In this document: one piece after another, positions 48,446 to 59,690 of the stretch | Layout of the letters: every line of letters starts with the position of its first letter | How positions within the stretch are numbered: position 1 is the first letter of the stretch | Source of the DNA: Mixophyes australis | Taxonomy: Eukaryota; Chordata; Amphibia; Anura; Limnodynastidae | NCBI GenBank assembly: GCA_036250195.1 | Contig: JAVHZZ010000005.1 | Location: forward strand, 74,953,505-75,017,504 | DNA: 64,000 nucleotides | Reading direction: 5' to 3' | The notes under the pieces: generated by a model | Told to the model about the DNA's origin: nothing | The model's database searches: none | What the model saw: only the letters and a program-made list of their open reading frames with translations | Position numbers and translations under genes: made by a program

Positions 48446-50200
48446 CTACCTATCAGAGATCACATTCTTGCTGTCGCTTTTAATGGGTACTTATACACAT
48501 ACACCCTTCTAACAGAACATATGAAAAGGGATGCCTAAAACTGAACACATAGCACAACCCATCCTCCACCAATATCAAGTCCATGATCCCTCTTCTAGCT
48601 GATATTAATAGATGGTCAATGAGTCGACAACTGTCTTGCACGCGCTACATGTCCTGATGTCAGATATTCACATATATTAGTGAACATGAGAGGCTCTGGG
48701 GCCTCTTGTGCTTCCTTTTTATCTTCTAACTATGGATTTCTTAGGGAAGGAAAAAAAGGAAAGGGAGGGAGAAAATACACAGTGCGCTTGGCAAATGTTA
48801 TATGTCACTTATTTCACAATAGAAGGGATTGTCCAATGTGCTGTATATCTTCATAAGGATAAACTTCAGTAACGAGCATGTGGATTCCAAGGAAAAGGTT
48901 CTTGGTTTCTGCTCTGATCACAACTGGCAGTAGTACTGAGAGTTCCACAAGGTTCACATTAATTAGATGGGGTGTACAGTACAGTGGTTAAGACAGATGT
49001 GGTAACTTTAATTTTTCTAGAAGAGAAATACTTAGCTGTACTACACTTGTTAATAAGCCACATCATCAGTTTTATTAGTATATATATATATAATAATAAG
49101 GATTAGTAACAGACCTTGAAGTACAACATGTATAAAACCTGATAACCATCCTCCTATACCCTTGAACTAATCAGCATGGTACAGCCACGAAAACTATCCT
49201 TCTAGATAAGCATATCCAGTGTGCTCCTTTAAAAAGGTATATTTCATGTCTTTTTGTAAGTGTGCATCAAACATTTTCTTTGGATCATCTGCGTCACTAG
49301 CTAAAAAGGTGCAACCCTGGGCTTCAATTTAAATATTTAGGGTTAGACAGAACCCTCCAGACTAAGCTGTCAGGTAGTCCAATATTAACCTATTGTCTTG
49401 TGCAAATGTAATAATGTGTGGGGTCACAATAATCACATATACATCTCTGTATTGGGTGTACACCCCTACAGTCATGGGTTGCTCTTTTCTTATTTGGTTG
49501 GGTTAAACTTTCATATTACAATTTTTCTCATTATGTATAATGATCTCTACATTACTATTGGCGTGAGTCTGGTTCTTCCAGACCTAGCTTTCCTTTCTAG
49601 ACTAGTATACATCTACAGCTTACAGCAAAGGAACATAACGGGCAATCAATATTCCTCCTGCTAATATCAATGAACACCACTCTCTGGTGTCCCTTGGACC
49701 TTTAAAAAACTTGTAAAATACATTTTACTCAGACTCCCCTTGTCTGAAGATCTTACAGTGGGATGCGTGTATTCTGGTGTCATTTCCCTGTACTTCCACT
49801 GCCATGGGAGTCGTCAATAAGGACTCTCGTATCTGGGTTCAAGACTTCTTCTGACGTGCTTTTTCACGACCACCCAGTCCCCTGGTTGCAGTTTATGGGT
49901 ACCTGCATCAAAATTAGGGACTGGAATGGAAGAGAACACTTGGCCATGAATTTCAGTTAGTTGTTTCTATAATAAAGCAACATAGTTCAACAAATCACCA
50001 TGTACATGCTGTAGTTGCTATGGAAAATAACAGCCTGTTCTGTGTGCTGTGCCAAACAGTATCTCATTTGGTGCTAAACCTGTGTCTTTCCTATGAGTCT
50101 TCCTTACTGAGTGCAGGGCCATAGGTAAACATGAGATCCATGGCAGGCCTGTTTCAGCCATTATTCACATGTAGATAAGCGGCTCATTTCAGCCAAATCA
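48446..50200 (-). pseudogene. Endogenous retrovirus remnant: integrase C-terminus and degraded env region
   Basis: From about 50170 down the minus strand encodes the C-terminal part of a retroviral integrase, recognised from the GTHKLQPGDWVVVKK block (about 49890), which is a standard landmark of gamma/epsilon-type retroviral integrases. Frames break several times. The following 1.2 kb, where env should be, is AT-rich and too decayed to identify domains. The 5' part (gag, protease, RT) and the 5' LTR are absent; the copy is cut at about 50.2 kb where DIRS sequence resumes. It cannot encode a functional protein. Confidence 0.7.
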
Positions 50201-50219
50201 TCAGCATTCGCAGGTTCTA

Positions 50220-52980
50220 TGGTCCGGTGCAAGACAACTGCTCTGTTTTCGGGTTTGCGGCCTAGCATTAGGGATAAGATTAAAAAGGGCTTCTTCTTGA
50301 ATATGATTGAATTAACGGTTTCGGCTACAAAGGATTTAGAGGCAGCATGTGCTAAGGGGGCATAGGGGAAGAATCCTATAAAACGTTCCCAAATTGTATC
50401 ACAGGGTATTGCGCCTAAAAACTAGGCTTGAGGCTGGAGTAGAGGTTTGTAAATATCTACACCTCATAAATGAGATGTACATTTGTTATTGTCCAGGTAC
50501 TTGGAGCAAATATGACTAATAGTTTCGCGAAAAAGTGAGTGGCCAGGTAGACATGCCCTTAGGTTTTAGAGACGTGGAGATCTGGATGAAACTCAATAGG
50601 GTCAAGGGGGGAAACTGAATTGGTTTTAGCAAAGGGGGAGAAGTAGTGCTCCCCAAGTCCCAAAAACTAGATTTTTGCATTCAACAACACGTCTTGTGGG
50701 CGTGTGAATCCTGTAAATATAGGCACATATGCGCCAATTGCCGCGGGTCACACCCAGCCAAAGAGTGTCCGAGGAGTGTCCCTGGTCTCGGCAGGGGCTG
50801 CGGCGCCAACGCTAGCAATGCTTAAAGCTAATTCGCTCATCAACCTCATGGTTTTAGAGAAATGGCTCAGTCTCTATCCGCATGAGGATCAGGCCTCCTT
50901 TCTCTGAGAAGGTTTTTCGTCACGGTTTCCGGCTACCCATCAGCTCTGCGGTATCTGCCAGAGCCTCTAAGAATCTTAAGCCAGCTTATTCCTTTCCGGA
51001 AGTACTAGACTACACCCAGTGGGTGTAGTCCCTAAAAAAGTCCTAGTAAAATTCCACTTGATTCAGCACTTGTCCCACCCATTAGGAAGTTCAGTAAATC
51101 ATGCCATAGATCAGGACATAAGTTTGGTAGTATATCAGTCCTTTGAGGAGGCCCTGGAGCTGATTAGACATTTCAGCTTAGGGGCTCTTATGGCCAAACT
51201 GGATATAGAGTCAGCCTTCCGCTTACTCCCTCTGCACCCGGATTCATTTAAGTTCATGGGCTTAAAGACAAATATTACATTGATCGATGTCTCCCCATGG
51301 GGTGCTCCCTATTTTGCGCATTTTTCGAGTCATTTAGCTCTTTCCTACTTTGGACTATTCAGGCAGGGACAGGTCACTACGGAATAGCGCATTATCTAGA
51401 CGATTTCCTATTTGTGGGGCCGTCCAATTCCACTCTATGCTTGGATGCATTGTCAGCGCAGGCACTTTTTTCTGTAATGGGGATTCATGTAGCTCAGGAC
51501 AAGACAGAGGGCCCTTCAATGTGCTTATCTTTTCTAGGAATAAAAATTGATACAGTGGAAGGTTGCTGTTGTTTGCCAAAGGACAAGATCACAAAATTGG
51601 AGAGTTTGATATACAGTACCCTGGCCTCTCCCTCTAACACCTTACGGGAAATCCAAACTTTGCTGGGGTCTTTTAATTTTGCTTGTAGAGTGATCCCTAT
51701 GGGTAGAATTTTTGTAGAAAGCTCCAGTTAGCCACGGCAAGTAAGAGTAGACTATATTCCCGAATTACATTAAATGACGAGAGTAAGGCAGATTTAAATA
51801 TTTTTGGCACTTTTCTTAGCAAGTTCAACGGTTCTAGAATTTGGCCCTTCCCACCTGTATCTAACAGGGCTTTTGATTTATATATGGACGCAGCAGAGTC
51901 TAAAGGGTTTAGGGCTTGTTTCCAGGGCGATTGGTGTTCATCCCCTTGACCGAAAGCGTGGAGAGATAATGGCCTGGTCCGAAACCTACTGGTTTTAGAA
52001 TTATTTCCCATCATAGTGTCTTTAGAGTTATGGGCCCCCCAGCTGAGCGGGCGCAATGTGTCCTTTTTTTGCGACAATTTGTGTGTGGTTCAGGCAATCA
52101 ATCGCCAGAGTGCATCTTCCAGGCCAGCAGTTAATCTATTGCGCTTTCTGGTGCTTCGTTGCCTGGACTTCATCATAAATTTTCACGCCAAACATGTCCT
52201 TGGAATAGATAATGGCATAGCAGACTCCCTGTCCCATTTAGATTGGATTTGTTTTAGAGCTCTAGCCCACATACCAAGTCCAACAGTATATCATGTCCAT
52301 CTTATTTTTGGCAGATGATCGAGCTGGCATAAGATTCCTGGCTGAAGCCTCCCTAGTTCCATGCACTTGGAATTCCTATCAGTTGGCATGGCAGCGTTGG
52401 GAAAATTTTCTGTTATCTCGTAGCAGCAGTTCCACGGAGACTCATCACAGTATTGATGATTTCATGTGGGGGTGTTACCAGGAAGGTTTTAATAAAGCAG
52501 CCATTACATCAACTTTGGCCGATATATCTTTTATGGCAAAAATGCAAGAACTGCCAGTCGTTCCTTATTACCAAAAAATTAAAAGGTTGAGTCAAGCTCC
52601 TCCCCACTCCACGGGATAATAGAAGGCCCATAGATCCGTCTTTGCTATCCCATATCATTTTAGCCTTGACTCAGGTTTCTGCAGATTTAGCAAGTTGGTG
52701 GCACAATCAAAATATATGGTTGGTCTGCCTGTGAGGAGGACCCCTTAGCCGGTATGTACAGGTTAATCCCGGCAGTTAAGAAGGGTGTGTAGTCATGCCA
52801 CTTGGACAGATTTTAGCACCGGCCAATAGATTATCCTGGGTTGGTGCTACTATGGTCTGACCTTTCCACCATTATTGGCTTTGCTTATGCTGACTGCCCT
52901 GCTCTCGTCCGCCATCCAGTCCTCTATAAGTTAAGTTAATAAGTTCAGTTTAATAAATTTATATTCTTATTCCAACTTTA
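50220..52980 (+). pseudogene. DIRS retrotransposon: gag end, RT, RNase H, truncated tyrosine recombinase
   Basis: Gag end near 50260-50420 (RDKIKKGFF, MIELTVSATKDLEAA). RT starts about 51019 with GVVPKKVLVKFHLIQHLSHP and AKLDIESAFRLLPLHPDSF, shifts frame by 51297, and continues with HYLDDFLFVG (YLDD at 51393-51404), TEGPSMCLSFLGIKID and LLGSFNFACRVIPMGRIF. RNase H follows (about 52010-52260: LELWAPQLSGRNVSFFCDN, NGIADSLSHL). The tyrosine recombinase begins at about 52320 (WNSYQLAWQRWENFL, then KMQELPV), but the catalytic R-H-R-Y half is missing or unreadable. DIRS elements integrate with this recombinase rather than an integrase. Inactivated by frameshifts. Confidence 0.85.
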
Positions 52981-54440
52981 ATTTGGTGACCGTGTCATTA
53001 TTTGGTTTAAGTAAAGATGTTGAGATAGTGGTATTGTGTGATATGATGGGAACTTCCATGCTATGCATTTTATGGGCAACCTGCTACAACACTTCTAAAC
53101 CTCATTGTTATAGTATTTTTTTGGTGGGTTAACAATAACACTTGTGAATAGGCAATAATTTAATTAACACAAACAAAACATTATTTGCAATCAGTAACCT
53201 TTACAATAGCTATATGTGAATAAGCAACCAATATAGCATTTACTGATACAATTTTAAACCCCATTTACAAGTGACTTGTGGTTTTTCTTTTTTTTTTTAA
53301 GTTTCCACAACAGAAACCTGAATAGGAGCACCCACTCGTTGACCTAGATCTGTAACACCGGTTTCGACACTTGATATTTATTACATATCTTGAGCGATGC
53401 ATCTGAGAAGGCTATGATTAAACATTATTATTCAATAATTTTTCAATTAGAATGCCCTAGAATCAATGTTTGGCTGAGTAACATTTAAGGCGTAATTACA
53501 ATCTGTATTTTATATTAATATATTTCAAATTATTACATATTATTATATTTATTAGTATATATAATATATATCAATTATTGGTGTTATACTGACAGATATA
53601 AAGGATGGAGGCTCTTCAAACAATTGCAACATAGTGGTAAAGCAAATAGTTACAACACTCTAGGACTTTTAAATTAAATAATGCTGAGAAAAGGATGTGG
53701 TAGGAGAGAAGGTGAGAGTGGATCCAACAGTACACACCATTGTTGCTAGCTCTGCACATCAAGTGTATCTGAGTTCAGAAACAATATTTTGAGTGGTCTT
53801 CTTGGCACAGAAGTTGTTCTCAGGGTAAGAGTCACATATAAAATGTAAAGAAATAATATATTAAGCTCCAAAATCAAGCAAGAGAAAATCGAATAAATGT
53901 ATAAAAAAAATTTAGGTGTGTGAACACAATGCAGGTGTAAATATATTATTGCCTTATAATCTATAAAATGCAATTAATATATTTGTATACACATAACAAT
54001 AAAATCATCATCAAAAAAAGTCTTAATATTCAGAGGTTTTGTAGATCCAATCTGTGCTTCGAATTCTTCAAATTGTGCTGCCTTCTTCTTGTACATTTAT
54101 TCCATCATTGTATAGTAATCAGAACATGACCTGCAGCCATGGAGCTGAAATTAAAGGAGAAAGAGAGAAGCAAACAAGGTCTAGTGTGTTAACGATTAAT
54201 TATACTTCCCATATGCATAATTAACTATTGTACTTTCAATTAACATTGGATTCCACATGTTACCTAGTTCTAATTCACAGAACACGATCAGTAGCCATGT
54301 TTGGAGTGATTATCCTATTTGATTTTGGACTATAGGGCGATGGCTGATGAGGTCATCTTTGGGAGCTTTTATGTAGCCACATACTGGTGGTTCAATTTAG
54401 GTGCTTGGACAGGGTGGTTTATAATTTATGAATTAGTTCA
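52981..54440. other. AT-rich DNA, no gene recognised
   Basis: No coding or RNA feature supported. A long AT-only tract of TATTA/TATATA repeats lies around 53520-53580. Confidence 0.4.
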
Positions 54441-54455
54441 TCTATAAGAGTGTGC

Positions 54456-54527
54456 ACAGTGTGAGACATCACACATCCGTGATGTAGTTGTGTAACGAAA
54501 CGCGCAGAGTGGTCTCTCGCACACTGT
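54456..54527 (+). other. Hammerhead-like motif candidate (Penelope-type)
   Basis: ACAGTGTG (54456-54463) pairs with CACACTGT (54520-54527), enclosing CGTGATGTAG, TGTAACGAAAC and GGTC. The order stem I, TGATG-A, stem, GAAAC, short stem, GTC resembles a type I hammerhead ribozyme as found in Penelope-like elements. The CTGATGA core is imperfect (a G for the first C, one inserted T), so cleavage is doubtful. No Penelope coding sequence is adjacent. Confidence 0.35.
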
Positions 54528-54645
54528 ATCCAATCATTGTATAGACTGTCTACTTGTCGAACTTCTGGTGAAGTCCTTTCTGGTCTGGCCCTGTGTGGTG
54601 TTCCACAGGGAGACTGTCTTCAGCATTCATTTATGGACCAGATAT

Positions 54646-54860
54646 TATCATCATCATCATCACCATCAGTTATTTATATAGCACCACTAATTCCGCAGTC
54701 TCACTGAAAACAATAGGTATCATATGCAAGAAGTCTGTATCTTTCTCAGGAACAATTCTACACAATTGTTGCCAAATGGGACCAGTAAGAAAAACAAACA
54801 AGATGTGGAGCGCTGCAGAATTAGTGGCGCTATAGAAATAGCTGCTGATGATGATGATGT
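54646..54860. mobile_element. Two SINE/L2-type tails in inverted orientation
   Basis: The left end has (ATC)n then TTATTTATATAGCACCACTA and ATTCCGCAG on the minus strand. The right end has GCGCTGCAGAATTAGTGGCG and CTATAGAAATAG then (TGATGA)n on the plus strand. These are two copies of the SINE 3' tail facing outward with about 100 bp between them. They may be two truncated insertions or the ends of one inverted structure. Confidence 0.75.
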
Positions 54861-54920
54861 ACCCATAACATTATGGATCACAAATTAAAGAGTTTTAAAT
54901 AAGTGAGCCCTGATACTAAA

Positions 54921-55042
54921 GGTTATTTACTAACATTGCTTAAGACTAAAAACTAACTTCACAGCAAACAGATATTTGTTTTTATTGTTTACTTGAGCTA
55001 ACCTCTGATTGGTTTCTATGTGAGCAATGTTGTTAGATAAAC
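54921..55042. mobile_element. Degenerate hairpin MITE
   Basis: The left end GGTTATTTACTAACATTGCT and right end AGCAATGTTGTTAGATAAAC are imperfect inverted repeats. The interior holds CCTCTGATTGGTTTCTATG, a diverged form of the CAATCAGA hairpin MITE family. Confidence 0.55.
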
Positions 55043-55945
55043 TACACTGTTGTTACATGTAATGCTGAATGGGAATATCACTGGAAAATATAAGGTTAAA
55101 TTTTACACTGATCATGCTTAAATTTCACACCACTGATCCAGTGGTGTGAGCCGTCAATTTATGATACCTAACAATAAAAAATGATTTGTTGTAACTAAAT
55201 CTAATTGTTTATTTAGATAGACCTTAATAGACTATTTTTGGTGTAAGAAAAATCCAACTTAATGAATACCAAAATATTTTAGCACAACGGTATTCATATT
55301 ATACAATCACAGAGACATGTCTAAAATTACTACCATGTTCAAATATTTAGAAAATGAGATCTTTTATATACTTGTTTTTGTGTTTATCTGTTTCTGTCTT
55401 TTTATATCTTGTTGCTTCTTTGCTACCATATATTTTAAGGGTTAAATAACTGAAAGAAATGAAGGAAAGTGTTTAGATCATATCAAGTGTGGCAGGAAGA
55501 GTATTTTCCTCTGTTCTGATATCCTGTTTCTCAGGTTTATATCTAGGTGTTAAATTTAAATTTAGAACATGAAGACTGCATTGCAATCAGCTAACAGTTT
55601 TATTGAACAGTTGGGCCTTCGTCACTCTGTCTTAAATACATGTTCCACTCTGGTTCTCTGAAATTCAGATAGTGAATTGGCAGTCGGCTATAGGCCACCT
55701 TAATTGGATCACACTTGAAATTGGTTAAGTAGCTTGAAATTGAGTACATTCTCTTTTTTTATCCACTTTCCACATTTACATGTATCTTTTCAAGTTGATT
55801 TGGATCACATTAAAGCTGTATATAAGCATATCATAATTGACTTCATTCCTCAAATTCTCATTAAGTCAAACCCAAAAACATTAATTAGCCATAGGTAGGC
55901 CCAGACTACTGAGAACTGTTTTAAAGTAATATGTATTGATTCTTA

Positions 55946-56120
55946 GGGCTAGATTTACTAAGCTGCGGGTTTGAAAAAGTGGGGATGTTGCCTATAGCAA
56001 CCAATCAGATTCTAGCTGTCATTTATTTAGTGCTTTCTACAAAATGACAGCTAGAATCTGATTGGTTGCTATAGGCAACATCCCCACTTTTTCAAACTCG
56101 CAGTTTAGTAAATCTAGTCC
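55946..56120. mobile_element. Near-perfect hairpin MITE with TTA TSD
   Basis: 175 bp flanked by TTA on both sides (55943-55945 and 56121-56123). The arms of about 79 bp, starting GGGCTAGATTTACTAA and GGACTAGATTTACTAA, differ at only three sites around a loop of about 17 bp. A 3-bp TTA duplication fits the PIF/Harbinger superfamily. Diverged relatives are at 27246, 54921 and 43862. It has no coding capacity; any transcript would fold into a long hairpin. Confidence 0.9.
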
Positions 56121-56580
56121 TTAATCTATTCAGCTATTGTTTTGAGAGAGTAGTTATTTTCCCAAACCTCTATTTAGTCTAAAACAATCTGACACTTCAC
56201 ACATGAATTCGGTTGCTATTTAAATAGTTTTCCCCAGTTCACTCCTTTTAACACGATCTTGAATATTCCTCTTAATATCACTTACCCAAATTGTAAGACC
56301 CTGGAGGATACACAGATATTGAATACTGGTTTTTCATGCAGCTCCTGTGGTTATGTTTTTTTTTTCTTCAAACAATTTCAATCTGCCAATCATTACTTTC
56401 TCTCAAACAACTTGCGTCTTCTAATGGGATCGTAGTCCTTCTGGATGATTGCATCTGTTTTAAGAGGTACATGCTATAACTTGGATTTCTCTAAATAAAT
56501 AGAATACATACAATTTAATTTTGCCCAATTAAATTGGCATCTATCAGGGTGTTTTCATTCTTTTGTAACAATGGGCCTTA

Positions 56581-56879
56581 GTTATTAAGGAGAATAAGGC
56601 AAATAAAGGAGTAACTTTGCACCTGAGCAAAACCATGTTGCATTGGAAGGGGAGGTAAATTTAAAATGTGGGGACAGATTTATAGTTGGGGTAGGGCATG
56701 TTCTAGATCAACTTTACATTTCAGTGTAGAAATAAAGCTATCAAGTATTTATGTGCTAGATGAAAAAACAGCCAGTATATAACTTATGTGTAAAATAAAA
56801 AAACTAATTTGTATTGCATTGTAATATGGTTTGTCCCGGAGTACATTTACTCCTTTTTTTGCCTTACTTTCCTCAATGA
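56581..56879. mobile_element. MITE with inverted ends, copy A
   Basis: The left end GTTATTAAGGAGAATAAGGC and right end (reverse complement GTCATTGAGGAAAGTAAGGC) are diverged inverted repeats of about 32 bp. The body of about 300 bp has no ORF. An inverted partial copy of its first 190 bp lies at 57179-57371, and the SINE at 56882-57166 separates the two. Confidence 0.7.
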
Positions 56880-56881
56880 CT

Positions 56882-57166
56882 CATTATCATCATCATCACC
56901 ACCATTTATATATATAGTGCCACTATTTCCACAGTAGTCCCTGTCCCAGTGTGGCTTACAGTCTAAATTCCCTAACACACAAACACACAGACAAAAACAC
57001 AGACTGGGGTCAATTTTGTTAGCAGCCAATTAACCTACCAGTATGTTTTTGGAGTGTGGGAGGAAACCAGAGCACCTGGAGGAAACCCATGCAAACACTG
57101 GGAGAACATACAAACTCCTCACAGATAAGGCAGAAGTGCCAACCACTTAGCCACCGTGATGCCCCT
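56882..57166 (-). mobile_element. tRNA-derived SINE, second full-span copy
   Basis: Minus-strand order: ATCACGGTGGCTAAGTGG head, TGGGTTTCCTCCAGGTGCTC body, CCAAAAACATACTGGTAGGT, a TG-rich tract, then AGTGGCACTATATATATAAA and an (ATG)n tail (56884-56900). About 40 bp including the B box are missing from the head, between CTTCTGCCTT and ATCTGTGAGGAG. The tail has a smaller deletion. It could not be transcribed normally by RNA polymerase III. Confidence 0.88.
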
Positions 57167-57178
57167 ATTCAGGCCCTA

Positions 57179-57371
57179 GCTGTTTTTTCATGTAGCACAC
57201 AAATACTTGATAGCTTTATTTTTACACTGAAATTTAAAGTTGATCTAGGACATGCCCTACCCCAACTATAAATCTGTCCCCACATTTTAAACTTACCTCT
57301 CCCTCCAATGCAACATGATTTTGCCAAGGTGCAAAGTTATTCCTTTTTTTTGCTTTGCTCTCCTTAATGAC
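57179..57371. mobile_element. MITE copy B, inverted partial copy
   Basis: The reverse complement of about 190 bp of copy A (56581-56772), with identical long words such as GGGGACAGATTTATAGTTGG and AAGCTATCAAGTATTT. Together they form a large inverted repeat around the SINE. Confidence 0.8.
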
Positions 57372-57509
57372 TAGTTATTTTAGAAAGGGGAAGAGTATGT
57401 CTTTGCTAAGACCCTAAAAACAACTTATCGTGTTTTTTTCTAAGACCTCCTCAATCTGAATAACTTTAATTCCTGTATGTGTTGCTAGTTTCCTTCCAAA
57501 TACCAATGT

Positions 57510-58893
57510 TTGCCAAATTATTTTTCTTGCGTTCCCTTCATGGGAACTAGAACTATATCCTCCTTCACCCTTCCTGCAACACACACCTCTGTCCACATTG
57601 CCTCTTCATTACTTCACTCACCTCTAGTGAACACTCATGAACTGTTTTCCTATTTAAATTCAATAGTTATAACAGCCTCAATGTGTCACCAGAAACTAAA
57701 AGGACGCACATCTTACAATCATCTTTCTTATTTTTCTTCCTCCCTGCTTCTATTAGCTGATGATATATCACCTAATCCAAGTCCCCCACACTTCTGCCAC
57801 ACGCATATATCTGAATGCTACTGAAATCCAGCAAACCTCAAACGCATCACCTGTCTCCCCTCTCTTCCAAAGTCCTTTAAATGTGCCCTTTGGAATGCAC
57901 GCTCTGTTGGTAACAAACTTTCCTCCATACATGACCTCTTCCTCTCAAACAGCCTCAACCTTATGTCAATAACAGAAACATGGCTCAAGCAATCAGACAC
58001 TGCCTCACCTGCAGCCCTTTCACATGGTGGTCTCCATTTCACCCACACTCCCAGGCCTGGAGGCAGACAAGGAGGTGGAGTTGGACTACTTCTTTTCCCA
58101 CAGTGAACATTCACAGTTCTACCAAATGTCCCATCACTCACGTTCACATCTTTTGAAGTACATACTGTTAGGATTTTTAACCCATTCTCTATGTGTGTTG
58201 CTGTGATCTGTCTCCCCTTCCTGGACCCCACCAACAATTTCTTGAACACTTCTCTGCATGGCTCACTCACTTCTTATCTTGTAACATTCCCACCATCATC
58301 ATGGGTGATTTCGACATCCCTATTGCTAATCCACATTCCAATGCTGCTTCAAAACTGCTCTCATTAACTTCCTCACTTGACCTCTCCCAGTGAATTGAAT
58401 CCACTACTCATCAGGGTGGCCACTGTCTTGATATTGTTTTCTCTAGACGATGCTCAGTTTTCAATTTTCTTAACACTCCTTTCCCCCTTTCGGATCATCC
58501 CCTTATTAGTTACTCGCTCACTCCCAGTTCTTTAACCTCCCTGCTGTCAAACTCTTCCAAGCCTCCTTATACCTGCAGGAATATTAACTCTATTGATTTT
58601 CAACAGTTTTCCACCTCTATCCAACACCTTCTCTCCCCAATTTCTACATTCTCCTCCCCTGATATGGCAGTTCCTCATTTTCACCAAACCCTAGCAACTG
58701 CCCCTGATCAAGTAGCTCTGCACGAAGACTTCGTCGTCAGCCATGGCACACTAAAGTAACACGAAATCTACAAAAACTTTCTCGTAAAGCTGAACGTCAC
58801 TGGCGTAAATCTTGTACCTCTAATGATTTCAGCGCATATGCTGCTATCTACCACTCCTATCGAAGTGCTCTGGACACTGCTAAACAAGCATAC
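57510..58893 (+). pseudogene. L2-type LINE ORF2 start and endonuclease
   Basis: A frame with LLLLADDISPNPSPP (about 57740-57785) matches the usual opening of L2 ORF2. The AP endonuclease follows in several frames: ALWNARSVGNKLSSIHD (about 57888), MSITETWLKQSD with the catalytic E (about 57963), HHHGDFDI-type MGDFDIPIANPHSN (about 58301), and near 58790-58890 ERHWRKS-like and YRSALDTAKQAY. It ends abruptly at 58893, where the gypsy 5' LTR begins, so the retrotransposon inserted into this L2. Frameshifts and stops already break it. Confidence 0.82.
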
Positions 58894-59150
58894 TGTCACT
58901 CACCGGACCGTGAGTGCCTCTTCACGGACATTTAGGAACCGTGGTCGTCCACCATCCTGAGGGTCTGCGCATGCGCAGCCCTTTTCTATACTTCAGTGTA
59001 TACCCCTTTAACTCAATTGGCAGATCAGGCAACACTCCCTATATTAAGCACCTGTGGTCAACACCACGTTGCCTGATCTTGGAGTCTCATTCCCCATGAG
59101 TCTCTGAAGGTGTTCCTGTATTCCTCGTGTATTCAGCGCTGCTGATTCCT

Positions 59151-59323
59151 GTGGTTTCCAAACCACTTCTATCCCTGTGGTTTCCAAACCACTTCTATTA
59201 CTGTGGTTCCCATACCACTTCTACCATCAACTGTATCATCGTGACTGTTTGCTGATTCCTATCCGCTGCCTCCGTGCACTACAGTCTTCTAAACCACTTC
59301 TACTACTGTGGTTCCCATACCAC
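59151..59323. repeat. 26-bp hairpin repeats in LTR
   Basis: GTGGTTTCCAAACCAC occurs at 59151 and 59177, and the variant GTGGTTCCCATACCAC at 59203 and 59308. The first three are spaced 26 bp apart. Each copy is itself a small palindrome with a 5-7-bp stem (GTGGT/ACCAC). Confidence 0.85.
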
Positions 59324-59427
59324 TTCTACCATCAACTGTATCATTGTGACTGTTTGCTCATTGCTATCCGCTGCCTCCGTGCACTCCAGCTTTTACTTCA
59401 CTCACCTGCTTCTCATCAAGTCTGTTT

Positions 59428-59690
59428 GCTGATTCCTATCCGCTGCCTCCGTGCACTACAGTCTCCTGCTTGCAACTCGCCTGTGTTCATCATCGTGACT
59501 GCCAGCTGATTCCTATCCGCTGCCTCCGTGCACTACAGTCTCCTGCTGGTAACTCGCCTGTGTTCATCATCGTGACTGCCAGCTGATTACTATCCACTGC
59601 CTCCGTGCACTACAGTCTCCTGCTCGCAACTCGCCTGTGTTCATCATCGTGACTGCCAGCTGATTCCTATCCGCTGCCCTGTGCACTGCA
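59428..59690. repeat. About 77-bp tandem repeats in LTR
   Basis: Units beginning GCTGATTCCTATCCGCTGCC start at 59428, 59504, 59582 and 59659 (spacing 76, 78 and 77 bp); related starts are at 59251 and 59356. The shared word CTCGCCTGTGTTCATCATCG lies within. Copies are nearly identical, so the array is young. Confidence 0.88.

Noticed and set aside
57818..58270. 150-codon minus-strand frame
   Set aside because: Antisense to the L2 endonuclease segment, which carries recognisable motifs on the plus strand.
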